NCBI RefSeq assembly: GCF_030246885.1
Contig: NZ_CP126739.1
Coordinates: 1,178,001-1,242,000 of the forward strand
From: Microbacterium sp. zg-B185
GTDB taxonomy: Bacteria > Actinomycetota > Actinomycetes > Actinomycetales > Microbacteriaceae
Reading direction: 5' to 3'
DNA: 64,000 nucleotides
Of the stretch, positions 15,856-24,476 are shown in pieces. Position numbers and translations under genes: made by a program. Each line of letters starts with the position of its first letter. Position 1 is the first letter of the stretch. A model generated the notes under the pieces. It had not been told where the DNA came from. It worked only from the letters and a program-made list of their open reading frames with translations, and made no database searches.

Positions 15856-15861
15856 TACGCT
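15856..15861 (+). promoter_or_regulatory. -10 box of the FHA gene
   Basis: TACGCT lies 21 bases before the GTG start at 15883, leaving a short leader that carries the GAGGAGG ribosome site. Confidence 0.4.
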
Positions 15862-15882
15862 GGAGTTCAGAGGAGGAACACC

Positions 15883-16392
15883 GTGCAGGACAACCGCCGA
15901 CCCGAACCGGACGAGATCCGGAGGGCGTCAGGAGCGGGCGCCGACGCGGGTGACTCGCACGGCCCGGCCGATACGACTCAGACCTTCGGGCACGACTCCG
16001 ACCTCTCCTTCGTGCCGTTCGGCAGCGACCTGAGCGACGCCGAGCTCGACGCGATCGAGGCGCTGCCCACGCGGTCCGCCCTGTTCATCGTGCGGTCCGG
16101 ACCCACCGCCGGTGCGCGATATCTGCTGGACACCGATGTGACCACCGTTGGTCGGCATCCCGAAGCCGACATCTTCTTCGACGACGTCACGGTCTCGCGT
16201 CGGCATGCCGAGATCACCCGGAGCGGCACGTCCTTCGAACTGGTCGATCAGCGCTCCCTCAACGGCACCTACGTCAACGGAGAGCGAGTCGATCGCGCCG
16301 TTCTGACGAACGGCTCAGAGGTGCGCGTGGGCAAGTTCCGGCTCAACTTCTTCGTCTCGCCCTCTGACCTGCCGCCCTCGACGGACGGCTGA
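15883..16392 (+). CDS. garA: FHA domain signalling protein, GarA/OdhI type
   Basis: The 169-residue protein has a C-terminal FHA domain with the phosphothreonine-binding residues visible: Gly90-Arg91 (VGRHPEAD), Ser105 and His108 (VSRRHAE) and Asn127/Asn132 (LNGTYVNG). In mycobacteria and corynebacteria the orthologue is phosphorylated on an N-terminal ETTS-like motif, which closes on its own FHA domain and relieves inhibition of 2-oxoglutarate dehydrogenase. Here the matching motif is DTTQTF (residues 30-35). The stop overlaps the ATG of the MerR gene (TGATG), and the order FHA-MerR-MerR matches Rv1827-Rv1828-Rv1830. GTG start with a strong ribosome site. Confidence 0.9.
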   Translation: MQDNRRPEPDEIRRASGAGADAGDSHGPADTTQTFGHDSDLSFVPFGSDLSDAELDAIEALPTRSALFIVRSGPTAGARYLLDTDVTTVGRHPEADIFFDDVTVSRRHAEITRSGTSFELVDQRSLNGTYVNGERVDRAVLTNGSEVRVGKFRLNFFVSPSDLPPSTDG

Positions 16393-17081
16393 TGGGGGCA
16401 CAGACAGCCCGCGAACGTTCATCGTCCGCGGGGCTTCTCAGCATCGGTCAGGTCTTGGCGAGGCTGAGCCCCGAGTTCCCCAACCTGACCTCGAGCAAGC
16501 TGAGATTCCTCGAAGTGCAGGGGATCGTCACCCCTACCCGCACCGAGTCCGGCTACCGCAAGTTCTCGCAGGACGACCTGGAACGGCTGCGGCTCGCGCT
16601 GACCCTGCAACGGGACCACTACCTGCCCCTGGTGGTCATCCGCGAGTACCTCGCCGACATCGATGCGGGCCGCGACCCCGCGCAGCCGACCGCCGCGCCA
16701 CCCTCGATCGTGGCCGCACCGCGTCGATATCGTCGCGAGGAGCTGCTGGCCGCATCCGGCGCAGCCCCGCAGCTGCTGAACGACGCGATCAGCACCGGAG
16801 TGATCACCGGAACCGACGGGTACAACGATCAGGCGGTGGCGATCCTGCGTGCCCTGGTGGCGCTGGACCGACACGGGATCGAGCCCCGACACGTGCGCAC
16901 CCTCAGACAGAGTGCCGAACGCGATGTCGCGTTGATCGAGTCCGCTCTTTCGCCCCTGCTGCGACGAACGGATGCCGCATCCCGGGCCCGCGCCAGCGAA
17001 CTCGCGCCGGAGCTCGCCAAGCGCCTCGACGAGGTGCGCGCGATCTTCGCGCGCGCGGCCCTAGACCGCATGCTGTCCTGA
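16392..17081 (+). CDS. ftsR: MerR family regulator, FtsR type
   Basis: The 229-residue protein begins with a MerR winged helix-turn-helix (LLSIGQVLARLSPEFPNLTSSKLRFLEVQGI, then YRKFSQDDLERL, residues about 15-70) followed by a regulatory part without cysteine ligands. It occupies the position of Rv1828 and of corynebacterial FtsR, which activates ftsZ transcription; the symbol is by that homology and synteny. It is translated from an ATG overlapping the FHA gene stop, so coupled. ftsZ lies in this same window behind a 21-bp palindrome (48219-48239) that is a candidate target. Confidence 0.85.
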   Translation: MGAQTARERSSSAGLLSIGQVLARLSPEFPNLTSSKLRFLEVQGIVTPTRTESGYRKFSQDDLERLRLALTLQRDHYLPLVVIREYLADIDAGRDPAQPTAAPPSIVAAPRRYRREELLAASGAAPQLLNDAISTGVITGTDGYNDQAVAILRALVALDRHGIEPRHVRTLRQSAERDVALIESALSPLLRRTDAASRARASELAPELAKRLDEVRAIFARAALDRMLS

Positions 17082-17196
17082 ACAGCGCGAATCCGCGGAT
17101 CTCTCGCGACACGCCGCACCCGGGAAGGCGGATGTCGTTGCCCGGGGGCCGGGGCTCATCTAGCGTTGACATGTCCGATCATCAAGGAGGAAGCGT

Positions 17197-17739
17197 ATGA
17201 ACGCTCACGACGCGGACGAACCCAAGTTCGTCGCAGACCTCCTGTTCACCGACGGGCTCCCCGAGATGGACGACGAAGTCGGCTACCGCGGAGCGGTCGC
17301 CGCTCGCGCGGCGGGGATCACCTACCGCCAGCTTGACTACTGGGCGCGCACCGAACTGGTCGAGCCGACCGTTCGCGGGGCCAACGGCTCCGGTTCACAG
17401 CGGCTGTACGGCTTCCGCGACATCCTCGTGCTGAAGCTGGTCAAGCGGCTGCTGGACACGGGCATCTCACTGCAGCAGATCCGCATCGCCGTGGATCAGC
17501 TCCGCGCTGCCGGCATCCGTGATCTGGCCGGAACCACCCTCATGAGCGATGGCGCCTCGGTCTACCTGTGCACCTCGAACGACGAGGTCATCGACCTGGT
17601 CAGCCGCGGCCAAGGAGTCTTCGGCATCGCGGTGGGCAAGGTGCTGCGCGAGGTGGAGACCACGCTGATCGACTTCGACGCACAGGCCCCCGAGGTCGTG
17701 GACGAACTGTCCGCGCGCCGCGCAGCACGCACCGCGTAG
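17197..17739 (+). CDS. MerR family regulator, Rv1830 (ResR) type
   Basis: The 180-residue protein has a MerR-type DNA-binding domain: GYRGAVAARAAGITYRQLDYWARTELVEP (residues about 28-56), then GSGSQRLYGFRDILVLKLVKRLLDTG and a dimer helix. The C-terminal part lacks metal-binding cysteines. By order it corresponds to Rv1830, linked in mycobacteria to growth and drug resilience. The Rv1829-like nuclease gene normally between the two MerR genes is absent; only 115 bases separate them. A strong AAGGAGG precedes the ATG. The gene end contains one copy of a 15-base direct repeat (17721-17735), copied again at 17752-17766 just past the stop. Confidence 0.85.
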   Translation: MNAHDADEPKFVADLLFTDGLPEMDDEVGYRGAVAARAAGITYRQLDYWARTELVEPTVRGANGSGSQRLYGFRDILVLKLVKRLLDTGISLQQIRIAVDQLRAAGIRDLAGTTLMSDGASVYLCTSNDEVIDLVSRGQGVFGIAVGKVLREVETTLIDFDAQAPEVVDELSARRAARTA

Positions 17740-17871
17740 CGTCGCACGCATCGCAGCACGCACCGCAAAGCGCCGGTCGTAGCGCGCAGCGGGCGGGTGC
17801 CTGGATCTGCCGCCAGGACACACGCTGCCCGCGTACAGGGCCGACGGGTCGTCGCCGACCCGCGCGCACGG
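17740..17871. other. Convergent intergenic region with direct repeat and hairpin
   Basis: The region holds the second copy (17752-17766) of CGCAGCACGCACCGC, whose first copy ends the MerR gene, and a perfect 7-bp hairpin at 17845-17862 (CGGGTCG, loop TCGC, CGACCCG). The hairpin lies just after both convergent stops and may act as a terminator, though there is no T-run. Confidence 0.4.
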
Positions 17872-18678
17872 CTAGACCGGGTTGCTCGCCGTGGGGATGC
17901 GCCCGGTCCGCATGACGCGGTCCAGGAGCGCGTCGAAGTCGGCTGCCAGCTCCTGCGCCGAATCGCCGGGCCAGATATGCAGCGGCTTGGCCGCGCCCTG
18001 CGCCTGCTGCAGCGAGGTGCGCTCGGGCAGCTGCGGAGACAGCACCAGCGGACCGAACATGTCACGCAGCTCTTTGATGCGGAACTGGTGCTCGATCGAC
18101 TGGGGACGCACACGGTTCACGACGATGCCGAGCGGCTGGAGCCGAGGGGAGAGGCCGCGGCGGATCTCTTCGATCGCGCGCAGCGCCCGGTCGGCGGCCG
18201 CGACGGAGAACAGGCCGGGTTCGGTGACGACGATCACGCGATCGGATGCGGCCCAGGCGGTGCGGGTGAGGGCATTCAGCGACGGCGCGCAGTCGATCAG
18301 GACCAGGTCGTAGTCACCCTCGATGGTGGCCAGCGCCTCTTCCATCTTCCACACGTCCCGCACGCTGGGGTGCGGGCCGTCGAAGTTGATCGCGGATGGG
18401 CTGCCGATCATCACATCGATGGTGCCCGGGTGCACTTTCGCCCATCCGCTCGACGTGATCGCCTGGCGGACCACCTTCTCCTTGGGGTTGGCGAGGACAT
18501 CGGCGACGTTGAGTCGACCGGCGACTTGGATGTCCATGCCGGTCGAGACGTCGGACTGCGGGTCGAGATCTACCACGAGAGTCCGAACTCCCCGCGCAAA
18601 TGCCGCGGAGGCGAGTCCTAGAGTCACGGTTGTCTTGCCGACCCCGCCCTTGAGCGAGCTGACGGAGAGTACGTGCAC
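17872..18678 (-). CDS. ParA family ATPase
   Basis: The 268-residue protein is a Walker-type ParA ATPase: deviant Walker A KGGVGKTT (residues 10-17), switch VVDLDPQSDVS, and Walker B-like LVLIDCAPSLN. There is no ParB gene nearby, and the sequence resembles the orphan ParA-like proteins of actinobacteria (Rv1708, corynebacterial PldP) that act in septum placement or segregation rather than the chromosomal ParA. That assignment is an inference. The start is GTG 18678, 8 bases after TAACGT. The gene is divergent from pyc, with the two -10 boxes only 8 bases apart. Confidence 0.85.
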   Translation of the reverse strand: MHVLSVSSLKGGVGKTTVTLGLASAAFARGVRTLVVDLDPQSDVSTGMDIQVAGRLNVADVLANPKEKVVRQAITSSGWAKVHPGTIDVMIGSPSAINFDGPHPSVRDVWKMEEALATIEGDYDLVLIDCAPSLNALTRTAWAASDRVIVVTEPGLFSVAAADRALRAIEEIRRGLSPRLQPLGIVVNRVRPQSIEHQFRIKELRDMFGPLVLSPQLPERTSLQQAQGAAKPLHIWPGDSAQELAADFDALLDRVMRTGRIPTASNPV

Positions 18679-18686
18679 AAGCGACT

Positions 18687-18706
18687 ACGTTACAGTCCCC
18701 TAGGCT
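18687..18706. promoter_or_regulatory. Overlapping divergent promoters of parA-like gene and pyc
   Basis: On the minus strand TAACGT (18692-18687) serves the ParA gene; on the plus strand TAGGCT (18701-18706) serves pyc. Only 8 bases separate the two -10 boxes, so the -35 region of each lies over the start of the other. Confidence 0.45.
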
Positions 18707-18751
18707 GAGAGCACACTCAGCCCGATTCGTCGGCAGCCCAGCGAGGTGCGA

Positions 18752-21700
18752 ATGTTCCGAAAGATCCTGGTCGCCAACCGCGGAGAGATCGCCATCCGAG
18801 CGTTCCGCGCCGCGTACGAACTGGGGGCCCGCACGGTCGCGGTCTTCCCGTACGAGGACCGCGGCTCACTCCATCGGCAGAAGGCCGACGAGTCCTACGT
18901 CATCGGGGAGCCGGGCCATCCTGTGCGCGCCTACCTCGACGTCGAGGAGATCATCCGGGTCGCCCTCGCGTCCGGCGCGGACGCGATCTACCCCGGCTAC
19001 GGATTCCTGTCCGAGAACCCGGAACTGGCTGCCCGCGCCGCCGAGAACGGCATCACCTTCATCGGGCCGCCGTCGACGGCCCTCGAGATGGCCGGCAACA
19101 AGGTCACCGCCAAGCACCACGCGATCGCCGCCGGGGTCCCGGTGCTGCGCTCCACCGAGGCTTCGGAGGACGTCGACGAGCTGGTGGCGCAGGCGGCCGA
19201 CATCGGCTTCCCCATCTTCGTCAAGGCCGTCGCCGGCGGCGGCGGGCGCGGCATGCGCCGTGTCGAAAGCCCCGAAGCGCTTCCCCCTGCGATCGCCGAG
19301 GCGATGCGCGAGGCCGGGGCGGCGTTCGGCGATGCGCGCGTGTTCCTCGAGCAGGCCGTCGTGCGTCCCCGTCACATCGAGGTGCAGATCCTCGCGGACG
19401 CGACCGGACACACCGTCCACCTCTTCGAGCGGGACTGCTCCGTGCAGCGCCGTCACCAGAAGGTCATCGAGATCGCACCGGCGCCGAACATCTCCGACGA
19501 GCTGCGCGCGGCGCTGCACCGCGACGCGGTCGCGTTCGCCAAGTCCATCGGCTACGTCAACGCGGGCACCGTCGAGTTCCTCGTGGACACCGCGGGGGAG
19601 CGCGCGGGCGAACATGTCTTCATCGAGATGAACCCTCGCATCCAGGTGGAGCACACGGTCACCGAAGAGGTGACCGATGTCGACCTCGTGCAGTCGCAGA
19701 TCCGCATCGCCGCCGGAGAGACCCTGGATGACCTCGGGCTCAACCAGGACAACATCGTGCTGCGCGGTGCTGCTCTGCAGTGCCGCATCACGACCGAGGA
19801 CCCCGCGCAGGGTTTCCGGCCCGATACGGGCCGGATCACGACGTACCGCTCGCCCGGCGGCGCAGGCATCCGGCTGGACGGTGGAACGACCGCCGCCGGC
19901 TCGCAGATCAGCCCGCATTTCGACTCGATGCTCGCCAAGATGACGTGCCGCGGACGCGATTTCCCCGCCGCGGTGGCACGCGCCAAGCGCGGTCTGGCCG
20001 AGTTCCGCATCCGTGGCGTATCGACGAACATCCCCTTCCTGCGGGCGGTGCTGGACGATCCCGCGTTCGTCGCCGGCGACCTGAGCACCGCGTTCATCGA
20101 GGAGCGTCCGGGGCTGCTGACCAGCCACCCGTCGCGCGACCGTGCCACCAAACTGATCAACTGGCTCGCCGACGTCACGGTCAATCGCCCGTACGGCGAG
20201 AAGCCCATCTCCATCTCACCGGGCAGCAAACTGCCGGAGCTGGACCTTTCGACCCCGCCGCCGTCCGGCACGCTGGACAGGCTGCGCGCCCTCGGTCCGG
20301 CGGGGTTCGCCCGTGCGCTTCGCGAGCAGGTGCCGCTCGCGGTCACCGAGACGACGTATCGCGACGCGCATCAGTCGCTGCTGGCCACTCGGGTCCGCAC
20401 GCGGGACCTGGTGCGGGTCGGACCGCATGTGGCCCGGATGACGCCCCAGCTGCTGTCGGTGGAGGCGTGGGGCGGCGCGACGTACGACGTCGCGCTGCGC
20501 TTCCTCGCCGAGGACCCCTGGGAGCGCCTCGCCGCCGTGCGGGAGGCCATTCCGAACATCCCGATCCAGATGCTGCTGCGAGGGCGCAACACCGTCGGCT
20601 ACACGCCCCGACCGGTCGAGGTCGCACAGGCGTTCGTGCGCGAAGCCGCCTCCACCGGTGTCGACGTGTTCCGGATCTTCGATGCGCTGAACGACGTGAG
20701 CCAGATGCGGCCCGCCATCGACGCCGTCCTGGAGACCGGCACCGCGCTGGCCGAGGTCGCCGTCTGCTACACCGCAGACCTGCTCGATCCCAGCGAGACG
20801 CTGTACACCCTCGACTACTACCTGCGTCTGGCCGACCAGATCGTCGAGTCCGGTGCGCACATCCTCGCGATCAAGGACATGGCAGGGCTGCTCCGACCGG
20901 CAGCAGCCGCGAAGCTCGTGACCGCGCTCCGTGAACGCTTCGATCTCCCGGTGCACCTGCACACTCATGACACCGCAGGCGGACAGCTCGCCACGCTCCT
21001 CGCCGCCAGTGCGGCGGGCGTGGACGCAGTGGATGCCGCGGCCGCGCCGCTGTCGGGCACCACCAGCCAGCCGTCGCTGTCCGCGCTCGTGGCCGCGCTC
21101 GCGCACACCGAGCGCGACACCGGCATCGACCTGTCTGCGGTCAGCGACCTCGAGCCGTACTGGGAGGGCGTGCGCCACCTCTACGCTCCGTTCGAATCGG
21201 GTCTCCCTGGACCCACCGGGCGCGTGTACCACCACGAGATCCCCGGCGGACAGCTCTCCAACCTGCGCCAGCAGGCGATCGCGCTCGGAATGGCCGACGA
21301 CTTCGAGCTGATCGAGGACATGTACGCCGCGGCCGACCGGATCCTGGGGCGCATCCCGAAGGTCACGCCATCCTCCAAAGTGGTGGGCGATCTGGCCCTG
21401 GCCCTTGTGGCGGCCAAGGCCGATCCCGCCGATTTCGCCGAGAACCCGCAGAACTACGACATCCCGGATTCGGTGGTCGGGTTCATGGCGGGCGAGCTGG
21501 GGGACCTGCCCGGAGGCTGGCCGGAGCCGTTCCGGACGAAAGTCCTTGCGGGCCGGCAGATCTCGATCGACGTCCCCCCGCTGACCGACGAAGAGCGGGA
21601 CGGACTGTCCGGTGACGCGGCCACGCGACGCCGGACCCTGAACCGCCTGCTCTTCCCCGGACCCGCCAAGGATTTCGAGTCCAACCGCGAGACGTACGGC

Positions 21701-22159
21701 GACCTGTCATCGCTCGGAACGCCCGACTACCTCTACGGGCTGAAGCCGGGCGAGGAGCATGTGGCCGAGATCGACCCGGGCGTGCAGCTGTACGTCGGGC
21801 TCGAGGCGATCGGCGAAGCGGACGCCAAGGGCATGCGAACCGTCATGACGACGCTCAACGGACAGCTGCGGCCGGTCTACGTGCGCGACCGCAGCATCGT
21901 CGTCGACACCCGGCAGGCCGAGCGGGCCGACACCACCAAGCCGGGGCAGGTCGCGGCTCCGTTCTCGGGCGTGGTCACCCTCAAGACATCGGTCGGAGAC
22001 ACCGTCACGGCCGGTTCGCCGATCGCATCCATCGAGGCGATGAAGATGGAAGCGGCGATCACCGCGCCCGTCGACGGCGTCGTCGAGCGGCTCGCCATCG
22101 CGGAAACCCAGCAGGTGGACGCCGGTGACCTTTTGGTCGTGATCCGCCCCGCGCAGTAG
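18752..22159 (+). CDS. pyc: Pyruvate carboxylase
   Basis: The 1135-residue enzyme carboxylates pyruvate to oxaloacetate with biotin, ATP and bicarbonate, replenishing the TCA cycle. Domains in order: biotin carboxylase (1 to about 450, with ATP-grasp KAVAGGGGRGMR and EMNPRIQVEHTVTEE), carboxyltransferase TIM barrel (about 525-800, with RDAHQSLLATR, the metal ligands HLHTHD and the carboxylated-lysine region AIKDMAGLLRP), allosteric linker, and biotin carrier domain with EAMKMEAAI, biotinyl Lys near 1097. The ATG at 18752 is preferred over GTG 18746, which lies within the ribosome site GCGAGG. Length and domain order are normal. Confidence 0.97.
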   Translation: MFRKILVANRGEIAIRAFRAAYELGARTVAVFPYEDRGSLHRQKADESYVIGEPGHPVRAYLDVEEIIRVALASGADAIYPGYGFLSENPELAARAAENGITFIGPPSTALEMAGNKVTAKHHAIAAGVPVLRSTEASEDVDELVAQAADIGFPIFVKAVAGGGGRGMRRVESPEALPPAIAEAMREAGAAFGDARVFLEQAVVRPRHIEVQILADATGHTVHLFERDCSVQRRHQKVIEIAPAPNISDELRAALHRDAVAFAKSIGYVNAGTVEFLVDTAGERAGEHVFIEMNPRIQVEHTVTEEVTDVDLVQSQIRIAAGETLDDLGLNQDNIVLRGAALQCRITTEDPAQGFRPDTGRITTYRSPGGAGIRLDGGTTAAGSQISPHFDSMLAKMTCRGRDFPAAVARAKRGLAEFRIRGVSTNIPFLRAVLDDPAFVAGDLSTAFIEERPGLLTSHPSRDRATKLINWLADVTVNRPYGEKPISISPGSKLPELDLSTPPPSGTLDRLRALGPAGFARALREQVPLAVTETTYRDAHQSLLATRVRTRDLVRVGPHVARMTPQLLSVEAWGGATYDVALRFLAEDPWERLAAVREAIPNIPIQMLLRGRNTVGYTPRPVEVAQAFVREAASTGVDVFRIFDALNDVSQMRPAIDAVLETGTALAEVAVCYTADLLDPSETLYTLDYYLRLADQIVESGAHILAIKDMAGLLRPAAAAKLVTALRERFDLPVHLHTHDTAGGQLATLLAASAAGVDAVDAAAAPLSGTTSQPSLSALVAALAHTERDTGIDLSAVSDLEPYWEGVRHLYAPFESGLPGPTGRVYHHEIPGGQLSNLRQQAIALGMADDFELIEDMYAAADRILGRIPKVTPSSKVVGDLALALVAAKADPADFAENPQNYDIPDSVVGFMAGELGDLPGGWPEPFRTKVLAGRQISIDVPPLTDEERDGLSGDAATRRRTLNRLLFPGPAKDFESNRETYGDLSSLGTPDYLYGLKPGEEHVAEIDPGVQLYVGLEAIGEADAKGMRTVMTTLNGQLRPVYVRDRSIVVDTRQAERADTTKPGQVAAPFSGVVTLKTSVGDTVTAGSPIASIEAMKMEAAITAPVDGVVERLAIAETQQVDAGDLLVVIRPAQ

Positions 22160-22167
22160 CCTGGAGG

Positions 22168-22218
22168 GTGCGACATTTCGTGCGCACCACATTTGACCCT
22201 CTTGGAGTACCGCAGTGA
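22168..22218 (+). other. Candidate 16-codon upstream ORF overlapping the MinD-like gene start
   Basis: TAGCCT (22157-22162) includes the pyc stop codon and lies 5 bases before a GTG at 22168. The frame encodes [16 protein letters not shown] and stops at TGA 22216-22218, overlapping the next GTG start as GTGA. The spacing is short for a leaderless start; treat as a weak candidate. Confidence 0.2.
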
Positions 22219-23858
22219 CGCCCGATCGCACCGACCAGACGCATTCCGACGACGCTGATCCGGAGCAGCACGGCGTGCTCTCCGACGCGGGGAATCTCGC
22301 GACGTCGGGCTTCGGCATGCTGGGCGGTCAGACCGAACAGATCAGCGTGCAGCTGCCGTCCGCGACCGACGACGACCTCGTGGACGACGGCGTCGTGGAC
22401 GACGAGCTGGAGTACGAGACCACCCAGCAATCCCCCGGTTTCGACGAGGAGAACGTCGAGACCGGCGAGCTCGAGGAACTGAGCGACGGCGAGGGTGCCC
22501 GGGACGACGTCGGCAACATCGAGGATGCCGTCATCGAGGAGGCCGGCGACGACCATGCCGCCGCGCCGGCGGTCATCGCGGCGGAGGACCAGAGCACCGC
22601 ATCGGTCGACGGTTCGCGGGACGGCGGGGCGATGTCGATCACCGGCCCGACACCCGCGACCCGCTCCACCCAGCCCAGTGACCCGACTCCGCAGTCGGCG
22701 GCGTCGACGTCCGGCACGGCAGGCACCGTGGGACAGACGGTCGGGGCTTCCTCGAGCCCGACGTCCACCGGTTCCATCCCGGCCACCCGCCGCGAGGCAC
22801 AGCATCCCGAGGTCGAACCGCGGCCGCAGCGTGCACACGCCGTCGAGCGGGTCATTCCGCGCGCCGACGTGACGATGACCTCCAAGCGGCTGGGCGAGTT
22901 CGAGGCCGGACGCGAGACCGCCGACCTGCTGACCGCGGATCGTCTGCTCGACCCGCACCAGGTTGTCCGTCCCGAGCCCGAGGGCGCCTGGCAGCACTTC
23001 GTGTACTCGCTCACGCGGCACCGGATCAACCTCGGCGACGGCAAGCGCGCCCGCGCCCGCAAGGAGCTGGATCGCCGCATCGCGGCCCCGTTGACCGGCG
23101 GGGCCCGGTTCGTGCCGGTGCTCTCGCGCAAGGGCGGCGTGGGCAAGACCACGGTCACGACGCTCCTCGGGATGGCATTGGCCGATGCCCGCGACGACCG
23201 CGTCATCGCAGTGGACGCCAACCCCGATCGCGGGACGCTCGCCGAGCGCATCTCGCGCACGAGCGGCAAGACGGTGCGCGACCTGGTCAAGGTGCGCGCC
23301 GAAGTGACCGGCTACAACGACATCTCGAACGTCGTCGCGCGCGACGAGACGCGGCTGGACGTGCTGGCATCGGATGCCGACCCGCGCGTGTCCGAGGCGC
23401 TGAACGATCGCGATTACCACGATGTGGCCAGCATCGCAGCCCATTACTACTCGATCATCCTCACCGACACCGGCACCGGCATCGTGCACTCGGTGATGGG
23501 CGCCACGCTCGACCTCGCCGACCAGCTCGTCGTGGTCGCCGGGCTGAGCGTGGACGAGGCCCGTCTGGCCTCCGAGACGCTGACCTGGCTCGAGACGAAC
23601 GGATACGCGGAGCAGGTGCGCAACACCATCGTCGTGCTGAACACCGCACGTCCCGGTGCGCCGCTCGTGCAGATCGATGAGCTGGAAGCGCACTTCCGGA
23701 CCCGCGTGCGCTCGGTGGTGCGCATCCCTTACGACCCGCACATCGCCGCCGGCAGCGCGATCTCGTTCCGCGAGCTGCAGCCGGCGACCCGTCTCGCGGC
23801 GCGCGACCTGGCCGCCGCCGTCGTCGAGGGTCTGCGCGCCCTGACCCCGGCAGCGTAG
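22215..23858 (+). CDS. MinD/ParA-like ATPase with long acidic N-terminal region
   Basis: The 547-residue protein has two parts. Residues 1 to about 220 are low-complexity, very acidic ([19 protein letters not shown]) and Ser/Thr/Pro-rich, predicted disordered. Residues about 295-547 form a MinD/ParA-like ATPase with deviant Walker A KGGVGKTT (about 306-313), [17 protein letters not shown] and [10 protein letters not shown]. The arrangement resembles actinobacterial ATPases near type VII secretion loci, but no ESX genes are here, so polar positioning or segregation is only a guess. GTG start, GGAG 9 bases upstream. It lies between pyc and def, 4 bases ahead of def, so probably cotranscribed with def. 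Confidence 0.8.
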   Translation: MTPDRTDQTHSDDADPEQHGVLSDAGNLATSGFGMLGGQTEQISVQLPSATDDDLVDDGVVDDELEYETTQQSPGFDEENVETGELEELSDGEGARDDVGNIEDAVIEEAGDDHAAAPAVIAAEDQSTASVDGSRDGGAMSITGPTPATRSTQPSDPTPQSAASTSGTAGTVGQTVGASSSPTSTGSIPATRREAQHPEVEPRPQRAHAVERVIPRADVTMTSKRLGEFEAGRETADLLTADRLLDPHQVVRPEPEGAWQHFVYSLTRHRINLGDGKRARARKELDRRIAAPLTGGARFVPVLSRKGGVGKTTVTTLLGMALADARDDRVIAVDANPDRGTLAERISRTSGKTVRDLVKVRAEVTGYNDISNVVARDETRLDVLASDADPRVSEALNDRDYHDVASIAAHYYSIILTDTGTGIVHSVMGATLDLADQLVVVAGLSVDEARLASETLTWLETNGYAEQVRNTIVVLNTARPGAPLVQIDELEAHFRTRVRSVVRIPYDPHIAAGSAISFRELQPATRLAARDLAAAVVEGLRALTPAA

Positions 23859-23862
23859 GGCC

Positions 23863-24354
23863 ATGGCCGTCCGACCCATCCGCGTCTTCGGCGACCCCGT
23901 CCTGCGGGCGCCCAGCGCCCCGATCGACGAGATCGACGACGGTGTGCGCGCGCTGGTCAAGGATCTCGTCGACACGGTCGAACTTCCCGGCCGCGCCGGA
24001 GTCGCCGCGCCGCAGATCGGTGTGGGGCTGCGCGCGTTCAGCTACAACATCGACGGCGATATCGGGTACGTCTTGAACCCGGTGCTGGTCGAGGTCTCCG
24101 GTGAGCCGGAACTGGTCGGCGAGGGCTGCCTGTCCGTCCCGGGTCTGTGGCACGACGCGCTGCGTCACCCGCATGCGACCGTGACCGGTACCGATCTGGA
24201 CGGGAACCAGATCAGGCTCGAGGGCGAGGGACTCCTCGCGCAAGCGCTGCAGCACGAGACGGACCACCTCGACGGCAAGCTCTACCTGGATCGCCTGCCC
24301 TCGGAGACCCGGCGCATCGCGATGCGCGAGATCCGCGAGAGCGACTGGTTTTGA
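23863..24354 (+). CDS. def: Peptide deformylase
   Basis: The 163-residue enzyme removes the formyl group from the N-terminal Met of nascent proteins. All three motifs are present: [10 protein letters not shown] (motif 1, residues 46-55), EGCLSVPG (motif 2, metal Cys) and [11 protein letters not shown] (motif 3, HExxH giving two metal His). It starts 4 bases after the upstream ATPase gene. The stop TGA (24352-24354) lies inside the first arm of hairpin element copy B, so the 3' end of its message would be this hairpin. Confidence 0.95.
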   Translation: MAVRPIRVFGDPVLRAPSAPIDEIDDGVRALVKDLVDTVELPGRAGVAAPQIGVGLRAFSYNIDGDIGYVLNPVLVEVSGEPELVGEGCLSVPGLWHDALRHPHATVTGTDLDGNQIRLEGEGLLAQALQHETDHLDGKLYLDRLPSETRRIAMREIRESDWF

Positions 24355-24420
24355 CACGAGCAGACTCAATGCTGCGCAGCAGCGTTGAGTCTGCTGCGTG
24401 TCAAGATCGAGTAGCGAGCG
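24351..24420 (+). repeat. Composite hairpin element, copy B
   Basis: Hairpin 1 has arms TTGACACGAGCAGACTCAA (24351-24369) and 24385-24404, complementary apart from one inserted base, with an internal palindrome GCTGCGCAGC. Right after it comes GATCGAGTAGCG, the first half of hairpin 2 seen in full in copy C; the second half is missing. The stop codon of def is bases 2-4 of the first arm. Confidence 0.75.
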
Positions 24421-24433
24421 CAGGTACACACGC

Positions 24434-24468
24434 GAAAACGCCCCAGTCCCGAGAGACTGGGGCGTTTG
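24434..24468. terminator. Bidirectional intrinsic terminator between def and fadD
   Basis: AAAACGCCCCAGT pairs with ACTGGGGCGTTT around a short loop; the minus-strand reading ends in a T-run (GCGTTTTCGCG), fitting termination of the acyl-CoA ligase gene, and the plus-strand reading could terminate def. Confidence 0.85.
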
Positions 24469-24476
24469 TCGTGCTC

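Noticed and set aside
18746..18751. GTG start of pyc two codons upstream
   Set aside because: It lies inside the ribosome binding site of the ATG at 18752.
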